Assembly (NCBI GenBank): GCA_050084985.1
Contig: JBITNC010000001.1
Location: 161,200,001 to 161,264,000, forward strand
Direction: 5' to 3'
Length of the DNA stretch: 64,000 bases
Source: Nageia nagi
Lineage: Eukaryota; Pinophyta
In this document: positions 1 to 9,317 of the stretch, piece after piece
Numbering within the stretch: position 1 is the first letter of the stretch
Layout: every line of letters begins with the position of its first letter
Translations under genes and position numbers: made by a program
Notes under the pieces: model-generated
Seen by the model: the letters and a program-made list of their open reading frames with translations, nothing else
Database searches by the model: none
What the model was told of the DNA's origin: nothing

Positions 1-414
1 TATAAAGTTTACAATCATAAAGCAAACCGGAGCCCGGAATGGATGACATCATCAAGGAGTGACTTAGTGTCCGGAGCCAATGGAATGAAGAATTCCGGAG
101 ACTTGAAGCTGACGTCAGGTGAAGGGGAAAAGATTAACATTTGGAATTAAGACCACGTCAAGAGGAAAACAGGCCCGCAACGAAAGATCAAAGAGTCAGA
201 GTCGGAGAATTGAACATCCCGGGAGAGAGAGAGAGAAGTCTGCAAAATTCCAGAGCGCCATCATCAAGGGAATCGAATCATCAGCAATCTGCCCAATTTT
301 GTAACAGTCGGCCAAGTGTCATATGTAGTTGATAGCAGTTCAAGAAGGCCGGAATCTTGCGGCCGTTTTTGTAAACGTTTCCGTTCTGTAACCTTGTAAC
401 TGTTGTTAATACAG

Positions 415-423
415 TATAATATA
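415..423 (+). promoter_or_regulatory. TATA-like box in the 5' LTR of element A
   Basis: The sequence is TATAATATA. The 3' LTR has TATAAATA at 4028-4035, so this copy, which would drive transcription of the element, has lost one A. AATAAA follows at 428-433. Confidence 0.5.
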
Positions 424-774
424 TGAAAATAAAGAGAAACTAGGGTCGGAAGCCTAGTATTGCCCTTTTCATTTGTTCTCGAAGACCTGTAGCTTCAGTC
501 CGGTACTATGAAACCATCTTGACCTTTCTTGTCTAGCACTCGTAATTGTTATTCTTAATTTGGTTACATTGTGGCAGCTTAGCTTGTTTCCTGAGTAATA
601 GTTGCGGGTTGCTAGTATAACTGTGTCTGCTACATGGTAGAGTAGAAGCTGGGGAGCTATTCAGAGAGTGAGGACTTGTTCTGTGGCTGCGACACTAGAT
701 TCAGGCCAAGGTTTCGCATACTGCGAAAGCCTGCGCTGAACTAGTGATCTACCCCTTTGCTTTCTCTCTCGTTA

Positions 775-835
775 CCCTATCCTTTTATCCCTTTCCTGTT
801 ACTCTATCCTTTTATCCCTTTCCTGTTACTCTCAT
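775..835 (+). repeat. Pyrimidine-rich tandem duplication in the LTR of element A
   Basis: Two adjacent copies of a 27-bp unit beginning ctatccttttatccctttcc lie in a CT-rich stretch (about 750-950). The same pair is present in the 3' LTR (about 4392-4449), so it predates the insertion. Confidence 0.75.
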
Positions 836-1081
836 CCTTTTGCTTACATTCCTCGCACCCTGTCCTTTTTATTTCCTCTCTTGTTACCCTTACTCTTTTG
901 CTTTAATCTCTCGCACTCTGTTCTTTTTATCTCTTTCCAGTTACTTTTTCTATACCCAATGGATAAGGAACCGGCCTTCTCCGGAGATCAGGCTGCGTCC
1001 TACAGTCTGTTCATGAACTACTTTGGTTAAGATTGTTCCAGGCGCACATATTACACAATCTCAATCAACAGTATTTCTTTT

Positions 1082-1126
1082 TGGCACGCCCGGTGGGACA
1101 CGAAGAAATTATTGGCGACTCTGCTG
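1082..1126 (+). other. Primer-binding region of element A
   Basis: TGGCACGCCCGGTGGGAC (1082-1099) starts 11 bases after the LTR end. It begins with TGG, as expected for a site pairing with a tRNA 3' CCA end. A second PBS-like string, TGGCGACTCTGCTG, lies at 1113-1126 and resembles the tRNA-Arg type site of Ogre elements. The first is nearer the LTR and is the better candidate. I have not assigned the tRNA. Confidence 0.5.
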
Positions 1127-1216
1127 AAGCACCATCCATGGTATGTATTAAAGCAAATTATTTATGAATATCATAGGTGCTTTGAACCAGTCATTTTCTT
1201 TTGCAATCTAGAGTTT

Positions 1217-2059
1217 ATGTGGACAAGATCTAAAACTAGAGCCGCAAAAGAAGAACCGGAATTTGGGAAGTTAGATACTCCTAGGAGAAAGACCCTGATC
1301 AAGTCCAAGTCTCTGAATAGTGTCGACTCCCTAAAATCCTCTATCAAGCCAGAACCACCCAATCTTCATACTAGAGATACCTTCCCTAGAATGGCTAATC
1401 CAGCTCAGAATATTTATCCGGAATGGGACAATGGAGTTCCTATAGCTCTGGCGGTATTACATGATATCCCAGCAAATGTTTTTAAAACCCTTCCGGAGTT
1501 TGATGCAACTTCAGAAAAAACGGCTTATGAGCACTGTGTGGATGTAGCCGGCCTAGCAAAGATTCACAATATTCAGCATGAAGATGTTATGGTGAGATTA
1601 CTGGCTCAATCTTTCAAAGGAAAGGTCCTGGATTGGTACAGGGGCCTTCCTAATGGATCAATCAGTACCTGGGCTCAACTGGCAGAGCCTTTTATCCTGG
1701 AGTTTAATGAATTAGGGGATCCCTTTTCCTTGTTAACCCAGTTTACCTCTATCAAAAGATATGAACAAGAGAATATCCCAGATTTCAATATTAGATTCCA
1801 GAAAACATGGACGAGAGTACCCACGCCAGTAAGGCCGCAGCAATTCCAAGCTTTAATGTATTATTTAAGGGCCTTTCCACCGGATCTCTCTCTACAAATT
1901 CAAAATTCCGGAATAAACACTTTCCCGGAAGTTTATAGACAGGCGGTTCATGCTGAATCCTGTCTCATTGCAGTTGGCAAGCTGCCAAGTCGTATGCCCA
2001 TGCCCTACTTTCCTATAACCACCCAAAATCAGGTCCTGAGACCCCAGACAATGGCTTAG
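1217..2059 (+). CDS. gag: Gag (truncated) of element A
   Basis: The frame is open from upstream of 1112. The first ATG in it is at 1217 (protein start MWTRSKTRAAKEE), giving 280 residues. Residues about 85-250 look like the Retrotrans_gag domain: FDATSEKTAYEHC, then LLAQSFKGKVLDWYRGLP (the W-Y-LP core), then SIKRYEQENIPDFNIRFQK. Gag forms the cytoplasmic particle that packages element RNA. No zinc knuckle is present: the frame runs across a deletion junction at about 2040-2047, adds a few foreign residues and stops at 2057-2059. The N-terminal part is a charged, low-complexity leader. It is the least damaged coding sequence in the window, matching the element's youth. Confidence 0.8.
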   Translation: MWTRSKTRAAKEEPEFGKLDTPRRKTLIKSKSLNSVDSLKSSIKPEPPNLHTRDTFPRMANPAQNIYPEWDNGVPIALAVLHDIPANVFKTLPEFDATSEKTAYEHCVDVAGLAKIHNIQHEDVMVRLLAQSFKGKVLDWYRGLPNGSISTWAQLAEPFILEFNELGDPFSLLTQFTSIKRYEQENIPDFNIRFQKTWTRVPTPVRPQQFQALMYYLRAFPPDLSLQIQNSGINTFPEVYRQAVHAESCLIAVGKLPSRMPMPYFPITTQNQVLRPQTMA

Positions 2060-2727
2060 CATTTGTAGGAACAGAAGTCACAAATTTTGCTATGAGATTT
2101 GGTATTTATTGGAAAACTTCCTCGAATTACTACCCTCAGGGTAATGGTTTGGCCGAATCTACAAATAAGAACTTGATCCGGATTCTTAAAAGAATAATGG
2201 AAGACAATCCAAGAACTTGGCATGAGAAACTTAATTGGGCATTGTGGGCAGATAGGATCACTGTGAAGGCATCCATCAAAACCAGCCCTTATACTCTGGT
2301 ATACGGGAAGAGAGCCATGTTGCCAAGTCATTTCGAGCTTCCGGCCTTGAAAATTTTACAGGAATACGGAGGAGATTTCGAACCGCATCAGGTCCGTCTG
2401 AATGAACTACTGCATTTGGAAGAACTCCGGAGTCAGTCGTATCAGAGTTTACAGAACAGAAATGAAGTAGTCAAAAGATGGTTTGATAACCGGAAGGCCA
2501 CTCCAGGAGATTTCAAGGAAGGAGATTTAGTTTTGAAATGGGATGAAGACAGAGCCAAGACTGGGAAACATAAAAAGTTTGAATCCTTATGGTCCGGACC
2601 GTACATGATATCTAGATGCGCGGGAAAAAATTCTTTTGAAATAGCAAAGTTAAATGGGTGGCGGCTTCCAATCTTGGTTAATGGGCAGCACTTAAAGCAC
2701 TATGAACCCGCATGCGCGGGAGATTGA
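2047..2727 (+). pseudogene. Integrase C-terminal half of element A
   Basis: The frame opens at the deletion junction with DNGLAFVG, which holds the second Asp of the DD35E triad. It continues through YYPQGNGLAEST, which holds the catalytic Glu, and SPYTLVYGK to a C-terminal GDLVLKWDEDRAK...GPYMIS domain, and ends normally at 2727. The zinc-binding HHCC domain and the first catalytic Asp are lost with the rest of pol. There is no in-frame stop, but it has no start of its own and is out of frame with gag, so it is probably not translated. It would normally insert the cDNA into the host chromosome. Confidence 0.88.
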
Positions 2728-2930
2728 CCGAAGGAAAAGACATGGTTTTGTATATATGTAAATAGAAAAGATATGATTTTCAATTTGGAATTTTGAGGCT
2801 GGATTCTAAATTTCTTTTGACAAAGGCGAAATTTTCCCTCAGAAGTCGCCATAATGTAGATTCCTACAGAATAAATTCTTTGTTAAAACCCCGGTAGCCT
2901 TTACTTACAATCATGGGTTCATTTTGAGAT
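2728..2930 (+). other. Element A 3' untranslated region
   Basis: Non-coding AT-rich sequence between the end of integrase and the palindrome array. TGTAGATTCC at 2855 is a possible first base of the 3' LTR. No convincing purine tract precedes it. Confidence 0.45.
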
Positions 2931-4684
2931 TCGCGGGAGTTTTGGAGCAGATAAAGCAGCTCGGAATCAGAGTAAAGTTTTCCGGAACGAAATGAAGACG
3001 TGGCGGAAGATAGGATAGTCGCATTTGGTGAAGACCGGGTTCCGGAGATGATGAAGTCAGCAAGGGGAATTGAAAGGCCCGGAGTGAGTGAGCTAAACAT
3101 TCCCGGAAATAAAGCTATGACATCACAGAAAAGATGAAGCTCACTTTTACAAAGGAAACCGGAGTCCGGAAGAGATGACGTCAGCAAGAGAAAGTTATTA
3201 TCCGGAACCATAAAGGAAAACATTCCGGAGGAAGGAAGAGATGACGTCACAGGCGAAACGACGTTCACATTTTTGAATAAAAGCCGGAGTCCGGAGATGA
3301 CGAGTCATCAAAGGTAACTAGAAGGCCCGGAATCTGTGCATGGAGCATTCCGGACATATGAAGGCGATGTCACAGGTAGAACAGTGTTCATATCTTGCAG
3401 GAAATCAGACTCCGGAAGCAATGAAGTCTACACCGTCTTATCCGGAAGGCGAAGCGTTCCGGAGGTCCGGAAATGACGTCACATGGAAAGGCAAAGTCTA
3501 CATCCGGAAGGGAAACCGGAGCCCGGAACAGATGACATCAGCAAAAAGAAGATTAGTATCCGGAACCAGCGAGCGAGAAATTCCGGAGATTCAAAGGTGA
3601 TGTCACAAGGAGATATAAAGTTTACAATCATAAAGCAAACCGGAGCCCGGAATGGATGACATCATCAAGGAGTGACTTAGTGTCCGGAGCCAATGGAATG
3701 AAGAATTCCGGAGACTTGAAGCTGACGTTAGGTGAAGGGGAAAAGATTAACATTTGGAATTAAGACCACGTCAAGAGGAAAACAGGCCCGCAACGAAAGA
3801 TCAAAGAGTCAGAGTCGGAGAATTGAACATCCCGGGAGAGAGAGAGAGAAGTCTGCAAAATTCCAGAGCACCATCATCAAGGGAATCGAATCATCAGCAA
3901 TCTGCCCAATTTTGTAACAGTCGGCCAAGTGTCATATGTAGTTGATAGCAGTTCAAGAAGGCCGGAATCTTGCGGCCGTTTTTGTAAACGTTTCCGTTCT
4001 GTAACCTTGTAACTGTTGTTAATACAGTATAAATATATGAAAATAAAGAGAAACTAGGGTCGGAAGCCTAGTATTGCCCTTTTCATTTGTTCTCGAAGAC
4101 CTGTAGCTTCAGTCCGGTACTATGAAACCATCTTGACCTTTCTTGTCTAGCACTCGTAATTGTTATTCTTAATTTGGTTACATTGTGGCAGCTTAGCTTG
4201 TTTCCTGAGTAATAGTTGCGGGTTGCTAGTATAACTGTGTCTGCTACATGGTAGAGTAGAAGCTGGGGAGCTATTCAGAGAGTGAGGACTTGTTCTGTGG
4301 CTGCGACACTAGATTCAGGCCAAGGTTTCGCATACTGCGAAAGCCTGCGCTGAACTAGTGATCTACCCCTTTGCTTTCTCTCTCGTTACCCTATCCTTTT
4401 ATCCCTTTCCTGTTACTCTATCCTTTTATCCCTTTCCTGTTACTCTCATCCTTTTGCTTACATTCCTCGCACCCTGTCCTTTTTATTTCCTCTCTTGTTA
4501 CCCTTACTCTTTTGCTTTAATCTCTCGCACTCTGTTCTTTTTATCTCTTTCCAGTTACTTTTTCTATACCCAATGGATAAGGAACCGGCCTTCTCCGGAG
4601 ATCAGGCTGCGTCCTACAGTCTGTTCGTGAACTACTTTGGTTAAGATTGTTCCAGGCGCACATATTACACAATCTCAATCAACA
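2855..4684 (+). repeat. 3' LTR of element A (start uncertain)
   Basis: Positions 3614-4684 are proven LTR by identity with 1-1070. The start must lie upstream because the 5' copy continues beyond the window. I chose 2855 because TG stands there, between the end of integrase and the tandem array; any start from 2728 to 3613 is possible. It ends ...tcaatcaaca at 4684. A TATA box, TATAAATA, is at 4028-4035. Confidence 0.6.
2930..3735 (+). repeat. Tandem array with TCCGGA and TGACGTCA palindromes
   Basis: About six degenerate monomers of roughly 112-137 bp start near 2915, 3030, 3159, 3281, 3402, 3514 and 3650. Each carries a doublet such as CCGGAGYCCGGA, then a TGACGTCA-type site (or GATGACATCA), then one or two further TTCCGGA sites, then a second TGACGTCA or TGATGTCA. 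The last monomer is also at 30-130 in the 5' LTR, so at least that one is in the LTR. TGACGTCA is the core bound by plant bZIP/TGA factors, so this may be an LTR enhancer. Confidence 0.8.
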
Positions 4685-5359
4685 ATTACCATCAACTATA
4701 TTTATTAATTAAATAATGAATGTAAGAATGGAGTTCACTTGATCTTGTGCAAGAACATAAACTGATATCTCTTCATAGACAAACCCAAGAGTTTCAAGAG
4801 TTGCTTACTTCAAGGTAAGAGGTTTCTATTTCTAGAATTGCTTTAGATTTTATTTAGAAACCTTGGAAAAAAGGCCTAATATTGCAATTTAAGCATGTTT
4901 TTAATGAAATTATATATCAATAGCTTGAGTAATTTAACATTAATAATTGTGTGGATTATATCTTAGGAAAAATCTAGGTTCAAAAACACTCCTCAAGATT
5001 TGATAGTTTTTGTAATGTAACAATAGGTTGGGATGAATTCCCAAAGAAATTATATTCAAATTCTTACCTACATATAGTACAACTACAAGATCATGGTAGT
5101 CAAATAATTTTCTAAATTAAATTATTTGATAGAAAAAAACTTCATTCCATTTCCAAAATAAATATCGTTTAGTTAATCACTAGTAATTACTACATGAACA
5201 TATCCATCCATCCTTGAAGTGGTGGAATGGTTGGCATCCCTTACAATAATTTGTTATGCTATAATTTTGGAGAGAAACTATTATAGAGTGGCAGTTACCA
5301 TATACTCAAAGATTCCTCACACCTCAAGTGGTTATGCCAAAGGATGTGTTTGACAACCC
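4685..5359. other. AT-rich sequence, no gene recognised
   Basis: This is the flank of element A on its right side. I see no reading frame, repeat or RNA gene. It precedes the PPR relic. Confidence 0.5.
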
Positions 5360-5760
5360 AAAAGTAATTATTATTTTCTCATTATGGTGGAATAATTTGT
5401 TCCTTCTCTTCCTCCTTAACTTATTACAAAATAAATCGCATATTGGGGAATATATCATAATTCTTTTATCACTAAAGATAATCTATATTGACTTTAGATT
5501 ATCATGAATTCTATAGGTACTAAGAAAATAAGTCTACACTACAACATTAGGTTTTATTCGAATGCTATCTATAAAGTCTTTTGCTTCATCTAGATGCCCA
5601 ACATGGACAAGAAGGTCAACCATGTATAATGTTCCATTGTAGTTGTAATATAATTATAATCATTCATGGATTTAAAGTATTGATATCCCTTTTTCACAAG
5701 GCCTATATGACTACATGCATATACAAATCTAATAAACATGATATGGTTTATACTCAATAC
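5360..5760 (-). pseudogene. PPR protein gene relic, 3' end (E-domain side)
   Basis: Read on the minus strand, 5745-5500 gives a broken series typical of the C-terminal end of plant PLS-class PPR proteins: VYACSHIGLVKKGYQYFKSM, then MEHYTWL, then IKPNVVV followed by LLSAC/RIHDN-like residues. It has stops and frame breaks and is not functional. Intact PPR proteins bind organelle RNA and act in its editing or processing. A second copy lies at 7430-7670 in the same orientation. Confidence 0.7.
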
Positions 5761-7429
5761 CAAGTGTTACAAATAAACTAATTACCTTTAAATATTCTTT
5801 AACTTTATCTCCAAGGCTAATATTTTGATGTTATTATTTCATTTTGCATTAGGTAATAACTAGTTTGACTATTTATACCCTCTTCTATCTTTAATGGTAC
5901 ATTGATAAGTGTTATTTGTCTAATTTCTATGGGGATATTTGTGGCAAAGTATATTATGATTTCAATTCATATCTCTTACTTATTTAATTTTTATGAGTTA
6001 TATTATATTCTTGGAAAATATTTTGCTTGTTTTTCTTTGTAATTATTTAGGTGTTGTATTCTTTTATCTTAGTAGTGATTTTTCTATATCTATATATTTT
6101 GATCTACTCTATGTTATATGATACCTATCCTAATATAGGCTTTGTTGTATAGTGATAGGATGTTGGTGAATGAAATTATGCAATTGGTGTGATATAAATT
6201 ATAAAATAATATTTTTTTCTCAAGATTTATCTTGAATTGTATCTCTTTTACAATAATTTAATTTGTGTTCAATGTTATTTCCATAGTTGTTAGTTAACTT
6301 TAAACATATTATTAGGCTACTTTATATTCTTTAAACTCTTGTATGTCTTGCTCATTTAGGGATTTGTTCAACTTGTATTTCTTTATTTATTAAAATATTC
6401 TATCAAATAAGTGATTTTAGCCCTATTGGTCATAATTTTGGGTTAATGTATTGTTTTCTAGTAGTTTTTACATTTTAAATAATGTAATGCATTCAAATGA
6501 TGTGTGTATGAACTAGTCCTTACCACTTTTACTTTTTCCAACTAGATCCTATATTAAGATTAATAGATTCTTATTTCCTAGTAAATTACACATATTCTTA
6601 ATTGATTGTTTAATAAAAATATAATATATACTTGTTTTTAATGATTATATGCTATCTAATATGAGTGTGAATATTTTCTTATATTTAGATTGTCATAAAA
6701 AAATGGAATGTCTAGCAAATGGTAGAATGAGGGATGAAAAAAATGAGATGTGATTATGTGTTATAATAATTTTTGCAAGTTTTTATAGTTTTTTATGAGT
6801 GATAAATTCATCATTAGTGATTGATTTCATTTATTGAATACAATCTCTACTAATGGATCCTCCCTTTTCTTAGGTTTTGAAAATTTTGATGAAATAAAAT
6901 AGCATCAATACTATTTATGGCCAAGTGATTATTAGAACTCTTATTTTGCAAGTATGGATTGAATTACAAGTGATGGAAGTAGAAGGTTATGCTGAGATGT
7001 CATATATAAAGTGAACAGTTTTTTAATTTTAATCCTTGTGTTTCTTATAAGAAGATAGTTATTTTTTTATACAAAATTGCATGTTAAAATTTTTATTTAA
7101 ATTATAAATATGAAATTGAATTTAAAATGTTCTTATTTGATATATATGTCTTTAGCATGAAAGACTTATTGTTAAGGCTTTTTATTTTTGGACTTCAAAA
7201 CTTTTTTTTTTAATATTGGTAAACCCATTTTTAAATTTCAAAGAAGGATACTTAAATTCCTTTTACATGTTTCACCATATAGAAGTTAGGAGATTTGAAT
7301 TTGGGTCTCCCATGGAGATTTCCCATTACTTCCCCAACTCCCCTAACATGGATGGAATTCAAAACCTTTATATTTTTTATCATTTATTTTGGGGCTTTAA
7401 AACCTTTATATTTTTTGGATTTTGGTAAC
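5761..7429. other. AT-rich sequence, no gene recognised
   Basis: Long A/T-rich sequence between two PPR relics. Short open frames near 7216-7525 have no recognisable motif and no coding-like composition. Confidence 0.5.
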
Positions 7430-7670
7430 TCCAAGTTGTTATGTGTTATGTGGGCACCAAGCAAACAAGTCTACACTCTAGTCGATTTTTTTGGCATGTT
7501 ATTTATAAATTCTTTTGCTTCATAAGGAGGCCAACATAACCAAGAAGTTAAATCATACATGTATAATATTTCATTATAGGTGTAACATGTAATGATAATT
7601 CATTAATTTGAAGTATTGATAACTTTGTTTCACTAGAATTGTATGGCTACATGCAAATAATACACTAATA
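7430..7670 (-). pseudogene. Second PPR 3'-end relic
   Basis: The minus strand here matches the relic at 5500-5745 in order and wording: a degenerate ACSH..LVKQ-type helix, an EHY-like step, EAKEFINNMPKK, then LLGA. DNA identity is visible too; both carry a tctacact...aattcttttgcttcat-like core. It is more decayed than the first copy. Two C-terminal ends imply at least two ancestral PPR genes or a duplication. Confidence 0.6.
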
Positions 7671-7709
7671 AATGTAATATTATTTGGATTAACATCTACG
7701 TATTTCATT

Positions 7710-7807
7710 CACTACACCAAAAAAAGGCATTAAGGGAAAAAATAATACGATGATTTATAATGGTGTTAAAAAACTACCATCATAACCTTAAGTGGTTGGT
7801 TTAAAGC
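7710..7807 (+). mobile_element. CACTA-like transposon end, left fragment
   Basis: CACTACACCAAAAA at 7710 has the form of a CACTA (En/Spm) terminal inverted repeat. It is followed by sequence resembling the repeat units that resume at 33566 on the other side of element B. Element B inserted into it; the matching opposite terminus was not found in the window. Confidence 0.45.
7803..7807. repeat. Target-site duplication of element B, left copy
   Basis: The sequence aaagc is repeated exactly at 33566-33570, directly after the other LTR. Confidence 0.93.
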
Positions 7808-8652
7808 TGTTGCAGTGAAAATAAAGCTGGAATGTAGAATAACCCAAAACACAAATTATTCTTAAACTTTCACTGAACCTCAAATTATGTAAAATAGATA
7901 AACATGTTATAATTGCAAAATGATGTTGATTTTCAATTAAGACTACAATTGGCCCTTAGAAGGGACTTTTACAAATGCCATTTGCCAAAATAAGAGTATT
8001 AGATCTCCATTGTTTTTGATTTGCTTGCTTCTTTCCTTGATATGAACCAGTAAATCCTACACACATACAAAAGACAATAACATCAAAGCATCTATGTATG
8101 ACATGAATTGAAATGAAACTAGCATAAAACAATAAAATATATGAGCTCACAAGATTTTGGTAGCATTACCCTACTTTAAAAATGGGTCAAGATTCTCTCC
8201 AATTTGCTTTGTATTAACTTGTATTTATAGATTTTGGATGGGATATTCAAAGGTTGGAAAGAGGAAGTGAAAAGCCACCGTAGGTCGTAATTGACCCCCT
8301 CTATCCACCTCATCTTGGAGAAATGAAATGTTTTTACTTTCCCTCACTATTTTGGTTTCTATTCGGCTGTTGCAGAGTCACTAGCATTTACCATATGAAC
8401 GTCAGCGGCTGGCTCAAAATGTCGGTGACTAACATGGGTCACTGGTGACTGGGTTTTTAACTTTGTGACAATATTAACTGACCGCCTAATAGCCAATTTT
8501 ACCTAAAAAGAGTCATGTGACCACCCGTTTCACATGTATTCGATGGGATCTATCCAATAATAGAGTTTTTAAACCTATTTTATAATGTTGCGAAGAGTTA
8601 TGGTTATTTTAATGTTTACTAGTTAAGAAGGGGACATTTTTAGGTGTCTACA
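7808..8652 (-). repeat. LTR of element B (its 3' LTR)
   Basis: This 845-bp LTR, read on the plus strand, runs from TGTTGCAGTG to GGTGTCTACA. It pairs with 32722-33565. A minus-strand TATAAATA lies at 8222-8229. Bases about 8376-8455 hold CACYGGYG-type motifs, and here the two LTRs differ most, at CpG-like positions. Confidence 0.95.
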
Positions 8653-8666
8653 TTTTGCCCCTTTTT
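8653..8666 (-). other. Polypurine tract of element B
   Basis: On the minus strand AAAAGGGGCAAAA runs directly into the LTR start TGTAGACACC. This is the expected primer site for plus-strand DNA synthesis and fixes the element's orientation. Confidence 0.85.
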
Positions 8667-8921
8667 GAATTATCAACCGAAAAATGCGGTTGATAATTTC
8701 AAAAACATAAGCTAAGTGTTTGACTCAATTTCTTAGATGAATCAAAATTATGATAAAATGTGTTTTCATTCTACATTTGATGTAGTTTTGAAAACAAATT
8801 TGAATATACTTCAGAAGTGACTATTTTTGGTATGTGTTGAGCTTGTGTGACAGTTGCATGACATTTTTGTTATGTCGTTTTGCATGTCTAAGCACACATG
8901 TACCGTATAAGTCCTCTTTAG

Positions 8922-8929
8922 TATATAAG
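8922..8929 (+). promoter_or_regulatory. Candidate TATA box for the antisense PMD gene of element B
   Basis: TATATAAG lies about 390 bases before the inferred ATG at 9318, on the strand opposite to gag-pol. The position is comparable with the clearer TATAAAAG in element C. The sequence is AT-rich, so chance is possible. Confidence 0.4.
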
Positions 8930-9092
8930 TTTGATGGTGTTGTTCTTTGTCCCGACAATGGGGTTTCAAGATGATCTCCTGTAACAATGATACATCACAT
9001 CTTATCGTATTTTGATTTTCTCGACCAATTCAAGGTTATTTTGAGAAAATTTTAACATTCTCATGGCTATTTATAAATGCGACATTTTACTT

Positions 9093-9187
9093 CCAATCAC
9101 CGACATTTAGTGGTAGTCATCGATGTTCATCTTAGAGTCACCAGCATTTAGATACAGTCATCAGTGTTCGTATCCAAGTCGTCGGAT
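9093..9187 (+). repeat. Cluster of about 20-bp-spaced AGTCAYCRRYRTT motifs (PMD 5' region, element B)
   Basis: Five related words stand about every 20 bases: atcaccgacattt, gtcatcgatgttc, gtcaccagcattt, gtcatcagtgttc and gtcgtcggatgtt. The core CACYGGYG is close to a palindrome. The same word recurs in intron 1 (9571-9620), in both LTRs and in the leader (32426-32570). Confidence 0.7.
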
Positions 9188-9317
9188 GTTTAAAAAAGAA
9201 GAAATTTTGATTTTTTCTTATTCACTACTTTTTTAGCTGTCACTTTCATTGTCAGCCAACACGAGTTTCCCTTGCAATCTTGTTGATTTCCAGCTGTTGA
9301 TATTTGCTATATTCACC

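Larger units (their letters stand above)
1..1070 (+). repeat. 5' LTR of element A (3' part)
   Basis: It matches 3614-4684 almost base for base. Differences seen are near 117, 267 and 1013, plus one missing A at the TATA box (about 418). It ends in ...tcaatcaaca, with the expected CA terminus. It contains one monomer of the palindrome array (about 30-130), a TATA-like box, a polyadenylation-type AATAAA (428-433) and a pyrimidine-rich stretch with a duplicated 27-bp unit (about 778-832). Confidence 0.92.
1..4684 (+). mobile_element. Element A: young, deleted Ty3/gypsy LTR retrotransposon (5' end outside window)
   Basis: Bases 1-1070 recur at 3614-4684 with about four differences, so these are the two LTRs of one element. 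Between them lie a primer-binding region, a gag reading frame, the last part of integrase and a palindrome-rich tandem array. Protease, reverse transcriptase, RNase H and the first half of integrase are missing, so the element cannot move by itself. The 5' LTR begins before the window, so the target-site duplication cannot be checked; the 5 bases after the 3' LTR are attac. Near-identical LTRs imply a recent insertion, probably using proteins from a full-length relative. The gag and integrase style fits the Tat/Ogre side of Ty3/gypsy, but with RT absent the lineage is uncertain. Confidence 0.9.

Noticed and set aside
119-332. Two overlapping short frames in the LTR of element A, repeated at 3732-3945
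   Set aside because: They are repeated only because the LTR is repeated; no motif, and they overlap the U3 part of the LTR.
744-1016. A 90-residue hydrophobic frame in the LTR of element A (also 4358-4630)
   Set aside because: It is a translation of pyrimidine-rich DNA with a duplicated unit; the hydrophobic look comes from CT-rich codons.
7216-7525. Overlapping plus-strand frames of 70-76 residues
   Set aside because: No motif and a T-rich composition; the region overlaps the start of a PPR relic on the other strand.
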